From positions 1-38,791 of the IMG/VR virus record IMGVR_UViG_3300023210_000092: a stretch of 38,791 nt of DNA; one strand, written 5' to 3'. Below the pieces are notes generated by a model that had not been told where the DNA came from, did no database searches, and saw only the letters and a list, made by a program, of their open reading frames with translations. Each line of letters starts with the position of its first letter. Position 1 is the first letter of the stretch. Positions 1 to 7,657 of this stretch are shown piece by piece. Made by a program: the position numbers and the translations under genes. Source of the stretch: a virus.

Positions 1-116
1 CAGTCAAGATTTTTGAAGGGTTAACTGGTTAAAAATCAGTCGTTTACAAAGGTGAAAAACCGCTACTGATTATCAGGCAGTTACAAGCCTTGGTTTTTTA
101 GAAGGTTGAATTTTGG
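1..116. repeat. Left copy of 116-bp inverted terminal repeat
   Basis: Positions 1-116 are the reverse complement of 38642-38757 with a single mismatch (position 109), read directly from the sequence. Similarity stops abruptly on the inner side of both copies. The right copy continues 34 nt further out, so the left copy may be cut short by the window or assembly edge. The repeat carries no recognisable gene; it follows the last minus-strand gene here and precedes the HNH gene promoter at the other end. It could be a true genome terminus, an inverted repeat flanking an invertible module, or less likely an amplification chimera. Confidence 0.9.
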
Positions 117-125
117 ATTGTTTTA

Positions 126-148
126 CAAAAAGTAAACTTTAATTTACT
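126..148 (-). terminator. Putative weak intrinsic terminator after the last gene
   Basis: On the minus strand AGTAAA, a 6-nt loop and TTTACT form a 6-bp stem followed at once by a run of T. The stem overlaps the TAA stop of the 144-416 gene. It is A/U-rich and therefore weak, but sits where the leftward transcription unit should end, just before the inverted repeat. Confidence 0.4.
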
Positions 149-416
149 CGTTTTTGTCATAATTCAAGACATTTTTTGCAGCTTTTTCGCATTGACTTTC
201 AAAAAAACAACAATGAAATCTAAAGTCGTTTTCCAGTTGTCTTAAATCTTCGTTTTCAAAAACAAAGTTTACCTTGTGGTTCGAAACAAAGGTGTGAACC
301 GCCTGCGTAAAATCTGTTTTATGATTCAGATTTATGAATATTGTTTTTGTTTCTTCAGTAAATTGGCTAAATATTTCAATAGCCTGCTCTTCTAATAGCT
401 TTTCATCTTCTTTCAT
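144..416 (-). CDS. Hypothetical protein, 90 aa
   Basis: Unrecognised small acidic protein, the last gene of the leftward array, ending 28 nt before the terminal inverted repeat. The N-terminal third is rich in Glu and Lys and probably helical (KLLEEQAIEIFSQFTEETKT). A Cys-Cys pair and a further Cys lie near residues 69-77 (HCCFFESQC), too few for a classical zinc site. It is separated from the primase-helicase gene by 191 nt that hold its own promoter (565-596) and a leader of about 140 nt, so it is likely expressed independently. No function is assigned. Confidence 0.65.
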   Translation of the reverse strand: MKEDEKLLEEQAIEIFSQFTEETKTIFINLNHKTDFTQAVHTFVSNHKVNFVFENEDLRQLENDFRFHCCFFESQCEKAAKNVLNYDKNE

Positions 417-450
417 AATTCTCGTGTTATTGTTTTAAATACTATTTTTG

Positions 451-485
451 ATACTTTATCTTAAATCTAAGCAACTTTAAAGTAT
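451..485 (-). other. Hairpin in the long leader of the 144-416 gene
   Basis: ATACTTT and AAAGTAT form a perfect 7-bp stem enclosing 21 nt, within the transcribed leader between the promoter at 565-596 and the ATG at 416. The leader (about 417-557) is much longer than those of the other promoters here, which place the ATG some 18-41 nt from the -7 box. A regulatory role is inference only. Confidence 0.35.
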
Positions 486-564
486 AAATGGTGTCTATAT
501 ATCAAAAATAAATTATCGTTGCCTAGAGGGCTGTTTTTTCAATCTCTTTTAATTTTTTATACGT

Positions 565-596
565 CAAAGATAAAACAAATATTTTGAACCACCAAA
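565..596 (-). promoter_or_regulatory. Bacteroidetes-type promoter for the 144-416 gene
   Basis: Read on the minus strand: TTTG, 20 nt, TATCTTTG, an exact fit to the Bacteroidetes primary sigma consensus TTTG-N19-21-TAnnTTTG. It lies between the primase-helicase stop (608) and the 144-416 start, and would give a leader of about 140 nt. Confidence 0.75.
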
Positions 597-607
597 CTAT
601 TTAAAAA

Positions 608-2470
608 TTAAATCCATTTTTCTCTATGATCTCCCTTCATTTCATTTCCTTCTTCATCACAAGGGATGTAGCGTCCGGATTGTTTTTCGTACGTAAAAAA
701 AGCTTTTTCCCCCGTATTTCCTAGATTGTTTTGCTTGACTTTCAGTACTTTAACGAAAACTAAATCAGTCGGACTGTAACCCGTTCTATAAACAACTAAG
801 CCGTGGTAAGACATTTCAAAAAAAGCAGATGATCCTTTTACAGAGTAAAAATCAGGAACTTCATATTTTCCTGTTTTTTCATCTTTTTTCATTTTGAACG
901 GGTGAGCTACCAATATAACCAAAACGTTCATTTGATGTGAAAAATGTGTAATTCTTCTAAGTATTTCTTCAATTTTTTCGTGCCCACCTAACTTGCCCTT
1001 AATTGACAGCATATTGAAAGGGTCAATTGTTACATATCTTAAACTTCTGCCCTCCTTTCTGGCTTCTGTAATTGATTGAGCAGCAGCCTCTAACACCTTG
1101 TTTATATTTCCACCGATTTTCACGGTGTCAATATGTCTAATGTACTGAGTGACAAAATTGTATGCCTTTTTTATTTCGGGCATATTGTTTTCTGTTAAGT
1201 ATGTTTTGCAGGTAATGTTTTTGTTAAGTAATTTTCTAGAGAGCTTGATTATATGTTCTTCAGGCGATTGCTCGTAACCGCAAATGATACTATCGTGCTT
1301 GTGTATGCGAGCAAGGTCAATCAAACACTGATCAACGAACTCTGTTTTTCCGGCGCCTGGGATGCCCGTAATTGTCAGTATACCAGTACCTAAGAACCTG
1401 AAAATTTCAGAAAAGTTTCCCAGTGATATTTCAAAACCTACTCTATCCCCCTGTTTTGCTACGTCTAAGACATGATCAAACAGCTTTGAATAATCTATCA
1501 ATCCGTTTTCTTTCTTAGGATTGCTTAAATCATTGTTTTCAGGTGTTTTTTCTTTTGTTTCTATATGAGAAGAATAATCAACCTCTTCTTCGTCATCATA
1601 AAAACCGTCTTCAGAAATCAACTTATAAGGCCACTGCGTTTGAGGATACTGTTTTGCAACCTCCGCAACTTCCAGAAACCTTTTTTTGTTATCCGGTGAA
1701 CTATGAAAAGCCTCTTCGGCGTAATCTATAACAAACGACAAATCTTGATCAGGATGAACAAAACCAAATTTTGCCAAATCCAGCATTGAAACCTGTATAT
1801 AGTGGTAATTATTACTTGTTTTGGATTCAATATCCTGAGATAGAACGGTTTCAAAAAACTCTTCAGCATCCTCCCATAAAGCCTTTGATTTATCCAGTTC
1901 TTCTAATTCAGCTTTCTTTTTGTTAACTTCCTTGACGTAAATAAAAGCTGGTTCAACATCTTCATTGATTAAGATGTTTGGATCATATGTCATTATTAAA
2001 CAGTCAGTTACTGACAAATAATCAACATTTCCATATATGTCAAACTCTGAAACCAACTGTTTTCCTATTTGTCTATAACTATCAGCATTGACTAAATAAG
2101 GTTGAATATAATACAGGACTTTCAAACCGTTACCTGATGGTGAAATCATCACAGCTAGAACGTGATTGCTAGAGTCCATTATGTCAGCCTTGGCTTCTTC
2201 AATTTCTTCTAAGTCTACATTGTCTATATCTAAGATGATTAGGCCACTAGCTTCTGCAAAATTAGCCTTCTTTCGGTATTCATCAAAGATGCCGTGGAAG
2301 GCTATTGTAGGCAATTTTGTTTTATGTTCTTTTTCTCCTTTTCTGACTTTTTCAACTTGTTCTTTATAGTCTCCGTTTTTAATCATTTTTAACAAATCAC
2401 CTATAGGGAACGATATAAACGTTTCAGTTTCAGACGTAGAGGCAAAAAAGCTTACTTTCTGTTCGATCAT
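608..2470 (-). CDS. DNA primase-helicase fusion (VirE-N/BT4734-like plus DnaB-type)
   Basis: Probable bifunctional replication protein, 620 aa. Residues about 1-180 resemble the BT4734/VirE N-terminal domain, a primase-polymerase-like fold common in Bacteroidetes elements. Visible parts are the acidic pair D81/D83 (LIILDIDNVD) and SPSGNGLKV near 110-118. Residues about 180-330 are a charged linker. The C-terminal domain is a RecA-fold hexameric helicase: Walker A GIPGAGKT (369-376), Walker B-like VTIDPFN, a VAHPFKM motif and PDFYSVKGSSAFF as in gp4/Twinkle-type helicases. It lacks the TOPRIM zinc primase typical of T7 gp4. The ATG overlaps the stop of the 35-aa gene upstream (ATGA). Helicase call is firm; primase activity is inferred from the family. 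Confidence 0.85.
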   Translation of the reverse strand: MIEQKVSFFASTSETETFISFPIGDLLKMIKNGDYKEQVEKVRKGEKEHKTKLPTIAFHGIFDEYRKKANFAEASGLIILDIDNVDLEEIEEAKADIMDSSNHVLAVMISPSGNGLKVLYYIQPYLVNADSYRQIGKQLVSEFDIYGNVDYLSVTDCLIMTYDPNILINEDVEPAFIYVKEVNKKKAELEELDKSKALWEDAEEFFETVLSQDIESKTSNNYHYIQVSMLDLAKFGFVHPDQDLSFVIDYAEEAFHSSPDNKKRFLEVAEVAKQYPQTQWPYKLISEDGFYDDEEEVDYSSHIETKEKTPENNDLSNPKKENGLIDYSKLFDHVLDVAKQGDRVGFEISLGNFSEIFRFLGTGILTITGIPGAGKTEFVDQCLIDLARIHKHDSIICGYEQSPEEHIIKLSRKLLNKNITCKTYLTENNMPEIKKAYNFVTQYIRHIDTVKIGGNINKVLEAAAQSITEARKEGRSLRYVTIDPFNMLSIKGKLGGHEKIEEILRRITHFSHQMNVLVILVAHPFKMKKDEKTGKYEVPDFYSVKGSSAFFEMSYHGLVVYRTGYSPTDLVFVKVLKVKQNNLGNTGEKAFFTYEKQSGRYIPCDEEGNEMKGDHREKWI

Positions 2471-2574
2471 ATTTTCTCAATCATAGTTCCCAGCAAACCA
2501 GATTCACGAACTTTTTTTGCCAAATCGTGATAAGTTCCTTTAATGATTTCGTTTCTCAATCTTGTTTTGTACAT
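2467..2574 (-). CDS. Small hypothetical protein, 35 aa
   Basis: An ATG-started open frame fills the gap between the 97-aa gene and the primase-helicase. It encodes a basic peptide beginning MYKTRLRNEIIKGTYHDL and ending in IEKI. Its TGA overlaps the helicase ATG (ATGATCG), the coupled-start arrangement seen at many junctions in this window. That tight fit is the main evidence it is real. No family recognised. Confidence 0.5.
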   Translation of the reverse strand: MYKTRLRNEIIKGTYHDLAKKVRESGLLGTMIEKI

Positions 2575-2579
2575 GCTAT

Positions 2580-2867
2580 TTATTTTAAATTTTCGAATTC
2601 AACAATCTGATCTAAATTCAACAACTCTCTTAAAACAATTGAAATAATCTTCTTAGAAACCTCGTTTTGATTCCTAGGATCTTTCTCACGCTGTTGAAAT
2701 CCTTTTATTTTATCCTGAAGCGCTTTTTTTAATTCTGATTTATGTTTTAATACTATGTCAACTACGTTATTAGGTAGATCATCGTACACTTCTTTAGTTG
2801 ATTTTTGATACGCTTCCATTTTTATAATGGTTTCAATCTTTTTTTTTAAGTTATCTTTTTGACTCAT
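2580..2867 (-). CDS. Hypothetical helical protein, about 95 aa
   Basis: Unrecognised, Lys- and Glu-rich and probably all-helical, with no cysteine or membrane segment. I prefer the ATG at 2867 (MSQKDNLKK) over the in-frame TTG two codons upstream at 2873. It lies between the replication-initiator-like gene and the 35-aa gene preceding the primase-helicase. A helicase-loader or initiator-accessory role would fit by position but nothing in the sequence proves it. Confidence 0.6.
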   Translation of the reverse strand: MSQKDNLKKKIETIIKMEAYQKSTKEVYDDLPNNVVDIVLKHKSELKKALQDKIKGFQQREKDPRNQNEVSKKIISIVLRELLNLDQIVEFENLK

Positions 2868-2957
2868 TTTCAAATAAGTTAATTAAATCTTTAATTTGCT
2901 TCAAATTTTCCATTTGAATTTTCCCTTTGGTGTTTTGGTTTTTATCCTGCTTTAAAT

Positions 2958-3701
2958 TTATTTTCCTTCATATGTATATTCCGTTTCTTTATTTTTAATA
3001 TTATTTAACACTTTTAAAGATCTTTTAATGCCTTTTCCATACATTTTTTCAACCCTGCCTGAGCCAATCCGTGAGCCATCAGCTAATGAATAAACCCTAA
3101 CCGTATACACATCATCGTCAGAAAAAGTTTTTGACAAATCATATGTAATCAAATCACCTTTCTTGATGCCTAGTTTTGAGGCGTTTAAGAAACTTTCCCC
3201 CTGTTTTGTCCTCCTAGCTTCTTCTAAGTATTTTGGAAACTTAGAGGCTCTAAAAATGGTGTCTGGTTTTAAATATTTGCCCATAAAAGGATCGTCTTTC
3301 CATATCGAATACCTGTTAGCAACAACCAATTTTAAATCATCTATTGAATTTTCCTTTAACCTTGTAACTATATTTATAGTTATAGATTTTGTAGTTGACT
3401 TAAAACCAGTGCCATACAACCCATTCATAAAGTCTATTATCTCAACCACTTCTGGCAAAACTGCTTTTTCTTCCATGGATCTTAAAGCCTTATTGTATCC
3501 ACTCCATTCGATAAATCCGGCTTTATGAAGGTGAATTAAATCGACTTTATTTTTTGTAAAATTGATTTTTGTTTTAGCTTTTGCTAAAGTTAATTTTGGC
3601 GAAAAGTCTTTTAGGATTAAAATTGTAATCAAAATACCTCTCTGAAGAAGTGTTAGTTTCTCAGAGAGTAGTGAGTTTAAGTTATTTATCAAAATTTTCA
3701 T
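2958..3701 (-). CDS. Phage replication initiator-like protein (phg_2220_C domain)
   Basis: 247 aa. Residues about 10-70 look like a winged-helix DNA-binding region (LLQRGILITILILKDFSP onward). The middle (about 85-165) matches the conserved phage C-terminal domain phg_2220_C: an IIDFMN start, WKDDPFMGKYL, then LKPDTIFRASKFPKYL. That domain is found in phage replication proteins related to DnaD-type organisers. The remaining C-terminus is basic and may contact DNA. Its place just upstream of the primase-helicase supports a role in origin recognition or helicase loading. The gene overlaps the 54-aa gene upstream by 20 nt. Confidence 0.7.
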   Translation of the reverse strand: MKILINNLNSLLSEKLTLLQRGILITILILKDFSPKLTLAKAKTKINFTKNKVDLIHLHKAGFIEWSGYNKALRSMEEKAVLPEVVEIIDFMNGLYGTGFKSTTKSITINIVTRLKENSIDDLKLVVANRYSIWKDDPFMGKYLKPDTIFRASKFPKYLEEARRTKQGESFLNASKLGIKKGDLITYDLSKTFSDDDVYTVRVYSLADGSRIGSGRVEKMYGKGIKRSLKVLNNIKNKETEYTYEGK

Positions 3702-3846
3702 AATAATCTATCGTTTTAGCAACTATCTCTAACAGGTCTTCTTTATTGTAGCCTGGCTCCCTCATTTGTTCTTCTAGTATCATGAGAATATAGAGAGGGT
3801 TGCCGCCATATAAGGCAATTTTAAGATTTTCAGATAAGTCTATCAT
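3682..3846 (-). CDS. Small hypothetical protein, 54 aa
   Basis: An ATG-started frame fills an otherwise empty stretch. Its start overlaps the upstream stop (ATGA) and its 3' end overlaps the initiator-like gene by 20 nt. The peptide begins MIDLSENLKIALYGGNPLYI and continues with a helical, acidic stretch ending YYENFDK. Gap-filling and the coupled start support it. Function unknown. Confidence 0.55.
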   Translation of the reverse strand: MIDLSENLKIALYGGNPLYILMILEEQMREPGYNKEDLLEIVAKTIDYYENFDK

Positions 3847-4082
3847 ATTTTTTCTATCTCCATTATGAAACCATTATGAAAATAAGACACCCTATATATA
3901 TTACCATCTAAGCCAAGTTCTTCTGTATCTTCTGAGCGAAAAGTTCTATAGCTAACAGCAGAGTAAGGCACAGGACACAACGCAAGATTATATCCTCTTG
4001 TTATATAATTTGAAAACAATTCAGCACCTGTAGAAGAATTAACCACTATATTATTATCATCTTCATATAAGAATGGTATCAT
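3843..4082 (-). CDS. Hypothetical protein, 79 aa
   Basis: Unrecognised. The sequence alternates hydrophobic and polar residues, suggesting a small beta-rich fold (NIYRVSYFHNGFIMEIEKI at the C-terminus). The ATG lies 3 nt after the stop of the zinc-finger gene and its TGA overlaps the next ATG, so it belongs to a run of coupled small genes. No motif or membrane segment identifies it. Confidence 0.6.
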   Translation of the reverse strand: MIPFLYEDDNNIVVNSSTGAELFSNYITRGYNLALCPVPYSAVSYRTFRSEDTEELGLDGNIYRVSYFHNGFIMEIEKI

Positions 4083-4085
4083 AAT

Positions 4086-4349
4086 TTATTTGTTTAGATA
4101 TCTTCTTTTGTTTTGTTCTTGAATTTTTATTCTATCTATGGTTTTTTTTAAAACCTTTACCCCTCCCTCAACCCTATATATATCTTGTTTTACTTTTTTT
4201 TGAGAAATTTTGAAACAATTATAACAAACTTTTGCGTGGGGTGTTCTTTTGATTACATTTTCTTTTATTGGGTGTCCGCAAATCGTACACTTTTTACTTG
4301 AAAGTATTTTATAGTCTACTTTCTTTTGACTTTTCTTTTCTTGTGTCAT
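4086..4349 (-). CDS. Small zinc-finger protein, DksA/TraR-type C4 finger
   Basis: 87 aa, strongly basic. Residues about 21-45 form a C4 finger spaced as in DksA/TraR proteins: CTICGHPI, 13 residues, then CYNC, with an Ala-x-x-Cys step (HAKVCYNC). DksA/TraR proteins bind RNA polymerase near the secondary channel, but this protein lacks an obvious long coiled-coil tip with acidic residues. A general nucleic-acid-binding ribbon is equally possible. The C-terminus is Lys/Arg-rich (IQEQNKRRYLNK). Confidence 0.6.
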   Translation of the reverse strand: MTQEKKSQKKVDYKILSSKKCTICGHPIKENVIKRTPHAKVCYNCFKISQKKVKQDIYRVEGGVKVLKKTIDRIKIQEQNKRRYLNK

Positions 4350-4393
4350 AACAATAATTATTTAAGTTTATACTCTGTTTTTTTTAAAAAAAT

Positions 4394-4462
4394 CTATACT
4401 TGTCGAACTTGGTTTTTTAAATTAAACAAATCTTTCAACTTTCCAGTCTTCATTTTGTTCAT
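4394..4462 (-). CDS. Possible 22-aa microprotein
   Basis: A short frame starts at an ATG overlapping the upstream stop (ATGA) and encodes a basic peptide (MNKMKTGKLKDLFNLK then NQVRQV). It lies in a 109-nt gap before the zinc-finger gene. The coupled start is the only support; the length makes a chance frame plausible. Confidence 0.3.
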   Translation of the reverse strand: MNKMKTGKLKDLFNLKNQVRQV

Positions 4463-4668
4463 TCTTTAAAATCATTCCAGTGTTCTTTTAAATAATCCCA
4501 ATTTATGTTTCTTCTCTTTGCATAATACATATCAAACACACTACCTCTTATGTGATTTGCAAGTTCTTGGTTTTTTTCATGCAAATAGTTGAAGACAAGT
4601 TGGCCAAACCTCCACCCGTGCAGTCCATCTACTAAATGAACGTGTTTTACAAACTCTTCAAACTTCAT
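4459..4668 (-). CDS. Conserved phage small protein, 69 aa
   Basis: Pattern fits a family of short phage proteins of unknown function: a tract like RFGQLVFNYL followed by ELANHIRGSVFDMYY and a final aromatic-rich helix. The family resemblance is from memory of similar phage sequences and is not decisive. Soluble, no cysteine. It lies between two overlapping small genes and a possible coupled microprotein. Confidence 0.6.
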   Translation of the reverse strand: MKFEEFVKHVHLVDGLHGWRFGQLVFNYLHEKNQELANHIRGSVFDMYYAKRRNINWDYLKEHWNDFKE

Positions 4669-4675
4669 ATTCTAT

Positions 4676-4894
4676 TTATTTTAAATCAAATTTCTTATCA
4701 ACGCCGAATGTAAAGCCAAAGAAACCAAAATGTATTTCAATATTCAATAATTCACAAAACGCTATGTTTGAGTACAATTCAACCCCTAAATGAAAAGTGT
4801 TATTGATATAAAACCCAGCTTCTAAAGTTATCCTTTTTAAATACCAGATTTTGTCAACCTGCCTTGGTTTTAACAGTTTTTTTAACATCTTCAT
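4676..4894 (-). CDS. Hypothetical protein, 72 aa
   Basis: Unrecognised. The basic N-terminus (MKMLKKLLKPRQVDK) is followed by a hydrophobic/aromatic second half with possible beta-strands or a weak membrane-associated stretch (CELLNIEIHFGFFGFTFGV). It overlaps the upstream gene by 41 nt from the ATG at 4894; an in-frame ATG at 4888 would shorten the overlap slightly. Such a long overlap lowers confidence, but the frame continues well beyond it and fills the space to the next gene. Confidence 0.5.
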   Translation of the reverse strand: MKMLKKLLKPRQVDKIWYLKRITLEAGFYINNTFHLGVELYSNIAFCELLNIEIHFGFFGFTFGVDKKFDLK

Positions 4895-5072
4895 GCTCCT
4901 TGTTTTTTAATTTTCTATATTTATCTATATTTTTTCTAATTGGTTCTAAAAACGGAAATATGTAATCATACAATTCTTCTGTTGTTTGAAAATGGTCGTC
5001 ATGAAAAAAGCATAATAGCTTTTTGATTTGTTTTCTGCAATATGCTTGTGAATTATTGTTTTCATATCTCAT
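4854..5072 (-). CDS. Hypothetical protein, 72 aa
   Basis: Unrecognised basic protein with two Cys (SQAYCRKQIKKLLCFFHDDH) and a Lys-rich C-terminal tail. It follows the RNA ligase gene by 24 nt and overlaps the next small gene by 41 nt. No catalytic motif visible. Confidence 0.55.
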   Translation of the reverse strand: MRYENNNSQAYCRKQIKKLLCFFHDDHFQTTEELYDYIFPFLEPIRKNIDKYRKLKNKEHEDVKKTVKTKAG

Positions 5073-5096
5073 CTATTTAAACAAAAAGTATTTACT

Positions 5097-6218
5097 TTAG
5101 CTGTATTTTAATAAAAATTTAGGATTGATGGCTTTGAAAGATAGCAGTTTTTTACCATTTTTGATACACCTGATAACTATCCCCTCTCTTTGAATGTTTT
5201 TATTTATGATAGATTTTCCTTCTGAATATTTAACAATATCATCCACCGTACAGCCAACGTTTTGAAGCTTTCCTTCATATAGGATCGGAACTATAGGAAG
5301 ATTGTATTTTATGCAAAAATCATTCATCTCTATGTAATTGTAATAATATTTTTCAGCTCTACTATGATCAATGATATTGAATACCCACATTTCAGGTAAA
5401 GATAATTTGTATTTATTTCCTTGAACCTTAGTGTCACCTTGTTCTCCCTGAATCGTTAAAGTTGGATTTTCTTTTAATATTTGTTCAATATTATATTTTT
5501 TTGCAATTTTTAAATATAAACTATTTGGATCGTTAGTGGTTAAGCTTCTGCTACATACAACAAATTTAAATTCCTTAAATGGTAATTTGCCAAAAATACC
5601 TTGAAATTTTGGTATCGTTTTACCAGTAAAGGTAACGGATTGGTAATCAATTTTTTCTGTAATATAGACCTCTTTGTCTTTGAATTGTTTTAAAACGTGG
5701 GGTATATTTTGAATCCTTTCTTCATCGGTTTTTGAAACCCAATAAGGGAATTTTTGTTTTTCTCTTTTTGTTAAAAACAATCTTCTAAACCACGAATATC
5801 TTAACATGAATTTTTTAAGCTTGTTCTTTTCTAATTTTATTTCCTGTTTTATTTGTTGCAGTTCAGTTTGCTCTGAAGGTGATAAGTGTTTTTTAATCCC
5901 CATAAATTCAGTGACATCTGTACCAACATCCTGCATTGATATAAAATCTTTCGGAATCGGTACAACTAACCCTTGACTAATTTGTTTTCTTAGTTTTATG
6001 GTTCTTACTCTAAATTTTCTATCCCTTAGGAACTCAAATTGTGGAACATCTGGAACTATAGAATCAACTTCTATATAAATTACTTTTTCGCCAATTTTAA
6101 ATTCATTCTTTTTTACTACACATCTCCACCCTAATACTGTAGCTACTTCGATCTTGTCAGCTCCCACAATGGACTGCAAATCAATTATTTCTTCTATGTG
6201 TGCCAGTTTTCTTTTCAT
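5097..6218 (-). CDS. RNA ligase, DRB0094/Rnl5-like
   Basis: 373 aa. The N-terminal domain (about 1-110) resembles the OB-type domain of the Deinococcus DRB0094 (Rnl5) family: KIEVATVLGWRCVVKK, then IEVDSIVPDVP and VRTIKLRKQISQGL. The nucleotidyltransferase domain has motif I TEKIDYQS with presumed adenylated Lys189, a later FVVCSRS, an acidic TIQGEQGD motif, motif IV REGIVIR and motif V SFKAINPKFLL. Motif I is unusual: the family norm KxDG/KxHG has Tyr192 in place of Gly. The enzyme would seal nicked RNA or RNA/DNA ends, perhaps repairing host-cleaved RNAs. Residues 110-150 are a charged helical insertion. Confidence 0.8.
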   Translation of the reverse strand: MKRKLAHIEEIIDLQSIVGADKIEVATVLGWRCVVKKNEFKIGEKVIYIEVDSIVPDVPQFEFLRDRKFRVRTIKLRKQISQGLVVPIPKDFISMQDVGTDVTEFMGIKKHLSPSEQTELQQIKQEIKLEKNKLKKFMLRYSWFRRLFLTKREKQKFPYWVSKTDEERIQNIPHVLKQFKDKEVYITEKIDYQSVTFTGKTIPKFQGIFGKLPFKEFKFVVCSRSLTTNDPNSLYLKIAKKYNIEQILKENPTLTIQGEQGDTKVQGNKYKLSLPEMWVFNIIDHSRAEKYYYNYIEMNDFCIKYNLPIVPILYEGKLQNVGCTVDDIVKYSEGKSIINKNIQREGIVIRCIKNGKKLLSFKAINPKFLLKYS

Positions 6219-6222
6219 ACGT

Positions 6223-6408
6223 TCAATACTTTAAAATTTTTAAATAGTCATCCCAAGTTATTTCTTCAATTTGCCATTTTGATAATTTTGTCTTGCACTG
6301 CTCTAAACTACTGCCTAATGTCCATTTTGTACAACCTTTTCTAGTCGCTTTAAAGGGGATTTTGCCCTCTTTCTTAGCTCTGTCTAAATTAAATTTTGTT
6401 GGTCTCAT
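6223..6408 (-). CDS. Hypothetical protein, 61 aa
   Basis: Unrecognised small basic protein (MRPTKFNLDRAKKEGKIPFK) with two Cys, a Trp-rich second half and a helical C-terminus (WDDYLKILKY). It is packed between the Dam-like methylase and RNA ligase genes with 1- and 4-nt gaps, so it is probably co-translated with them. Confidence 0.6.
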   Translation of the reverse strand: MRPTKFNLDRAKKEGKIPFKATRKGCTKWTLGSSLEQCKTKLSKWQIEEITWDDYLKILKY

Positions 6409-6409
6409 G

Positions 6410-7240
6410 TCAATAATTTTTAATTAATAATTCTTTTACCTTCCCCCGTTTTGATCCATCCGAATTAATAGACCTTTTTGCCAAAACCTGATTTACATCA
6501 TAGTCTTTGTATAAGTCTAATATAAAGTCAGTTGCAGAATTAGACAGTAAAAACTTAACGCCTTTTTTTGTTAGGTTGTCACACACGGATTTTAAATGTT
6601 TTTGGTCACCCCTGTTAAAACCTCCTTTGGTATAAGCAGTAAAGTTTTTTGCACCTTCGGGGACATCATACGGGGGGTCAAAATAAACAAAATCATCCTT
6701 TTGGGCACTTTTTAATGATACCTCAAAACTTCCGCAATTAGTGGTAATATCATTATTGTTCAAATACGTGTTAACTGCGTTAAGTGTTTCAGTGTCAACA
6801 ATTTTAGGGTTGTCGCAATAACCAAATGGTGAATTAAATTGGCCCTTACTGTTGACTCTATATAGGCCGTTAAAACAGGTTTTGTTCAAATAGATGAATC
6901 TAGCAGCTTTTGCTGTGCTGGTTAATATATTGAACGTACGTTCATTTCTATCTAAACATCTAACCTTGTAAAACATTTCTTTTGTGTTTTTGCAGCTTTT
7001 TAATTGATCTGTCAAGCTGAGTCTATTGTACTTTATGGAGGCATAACAATCAATCAACCCTTCATTAAGATCGTTAATAACGGCCTTTTTGGGCTGTATG
7101 TGGAACAAAACAGCTCCACCGCCTAAGAAGGGTTCAAAATAAGTATTGAAGCTCTCAGGGAGCAGCTTTTCAATGTTTTTCAAAAGCTGTCTTTTACCTC
7201 CAACCCATTTTACAAACGGTTTTAAATTATGGTTTTTCAT
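6410..7240 (-). CDS. dam: DNA adenine methyltransferase, D12 class (Dam-like)
   Basis: 276 aa, the usual length for D12 N6-adenine methyltransferases. N-terminal PFVKWVGGKRQLL (9-21) and YFEPFLGGGAV (34-44) form the SAM-binding part, INDLNEGLI follows, and YFDPPYD (about residues 186-192) is the catalytic DPPY motif. This pattern is Dam-like. The target site cannot be read from sequence. It overlaps the Cys-rich 125-aa gene upstream by 14 nt and shares its promoter (7626-7657). With no restriction partner nearby it is probably an anti-restriction or regulatory methylase. Confidence 0.9.
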   Translation of the reverse strand: MKNHNLKPFVKWVGGKRQLLKNIEKLLPESFNTYFEPFLGGGAVLFHIQPKKAVINDLNEGLIDCYASIKYNRLSLTDQLKSCKNTKEMFYKVRCLDRNERTFNILTSTAKAARFIYLNKTCFNGLYRVNSKGQFNSPFGYCDNPKIVDTETLNAVNTYLNNNDITTNCGSFEVSLKSAQKDDFVYFDPPYDVPEGAKNFTAYTKGGFNRGDQKHLKSVCDNLTKKGVKFLLSNSATDFILDLYKDYDVNQVLAKRSINSDGSKRGKVKELLIKNY

Positions 7241-7604
7241 AAGTAATGCCTTTTTCTGTTAATATTTTCCTCATGTGTTTTGCCCGGTTTTTGAAAGCCA
7301 GTTTTAGTTCTTGTGATGTTTCAGCTCCCTTGATGGCGCAATAAGTTTCCACATTGCCATGACTGTTGCAATAGGCTATAGTATCTGTATCTCCTCTATA
7401 GACGCAAGAAGCACAATTGGGAAACTTAGCTCCAGCGGTAAAAACTGCCTTGCACAATGTACAAGTGTCCATTGATCCGAAGCCCGTGAGTAGATGTGCA
7501 ATTTGATCGACATAAGGACACTCTATAAAAGCTGTCCTTATATCCTCTAAGGTTATGCTTTCATATTTTAATATCAAAGCTTTAAATTCTTTTAAGTTTT
7601 TCAT
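7227..7604 (-). CDS. Hypothetical Cys-rich protein, 125 aa
   Basis: Unrecognised. First gene of a promoter-led unit with the Dam-like methylase. The middle holds CTLC, then CASC, then two more single Cys and a His, compatible with one or two metal sites. Flanking regions are helical and charged. It overlaps the methylase start by 14 nt. The pairing with a methylase suggests a linked role but the sequence gives no reaction. Confidence 0.65.
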   Translation of the reverse strand: MKNLKEFKALILKYESITLEDIRTAFIECPYVDQIAHLLTGFGSMDTCTLCKAVFTAGAKFPNCASCVYRGDTDTIAYCNSHGNVETYCAIKGAETSQELKLAFKNRAKHMRKILTEKGITYEKP

Positions 7605-7625
7605 ATCTTATTCTTAAATACAAAA

Positions 7626-7657
7626 CAAAGATATAACAAAAAAATCAGAAAAACAAA
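7626..7657 (-). promoter_or_regulatory. Bacteroidetes-type promoter for the 7604 gene and Dam-like methylase
   Basis: Minus strand reads TTTG, 20 nt, TATCTTTG, an exact consensus match, with the -7 box 22 nt from the ATG at 7604. The upstream TTTG box overlaps the base of the terminator hairpin at 7656-7683, a compact end-of-unit/start-of-unit arrangement. Confidence 0.8.

Noticed and set aside
2851-2913. 20-aa minus-strand frame between the initiator-like gene and the 95-aa gene
   Set aside because: Too short, no zinc or other motif, and its end overlaps the next start without the usual ATGA coupling.
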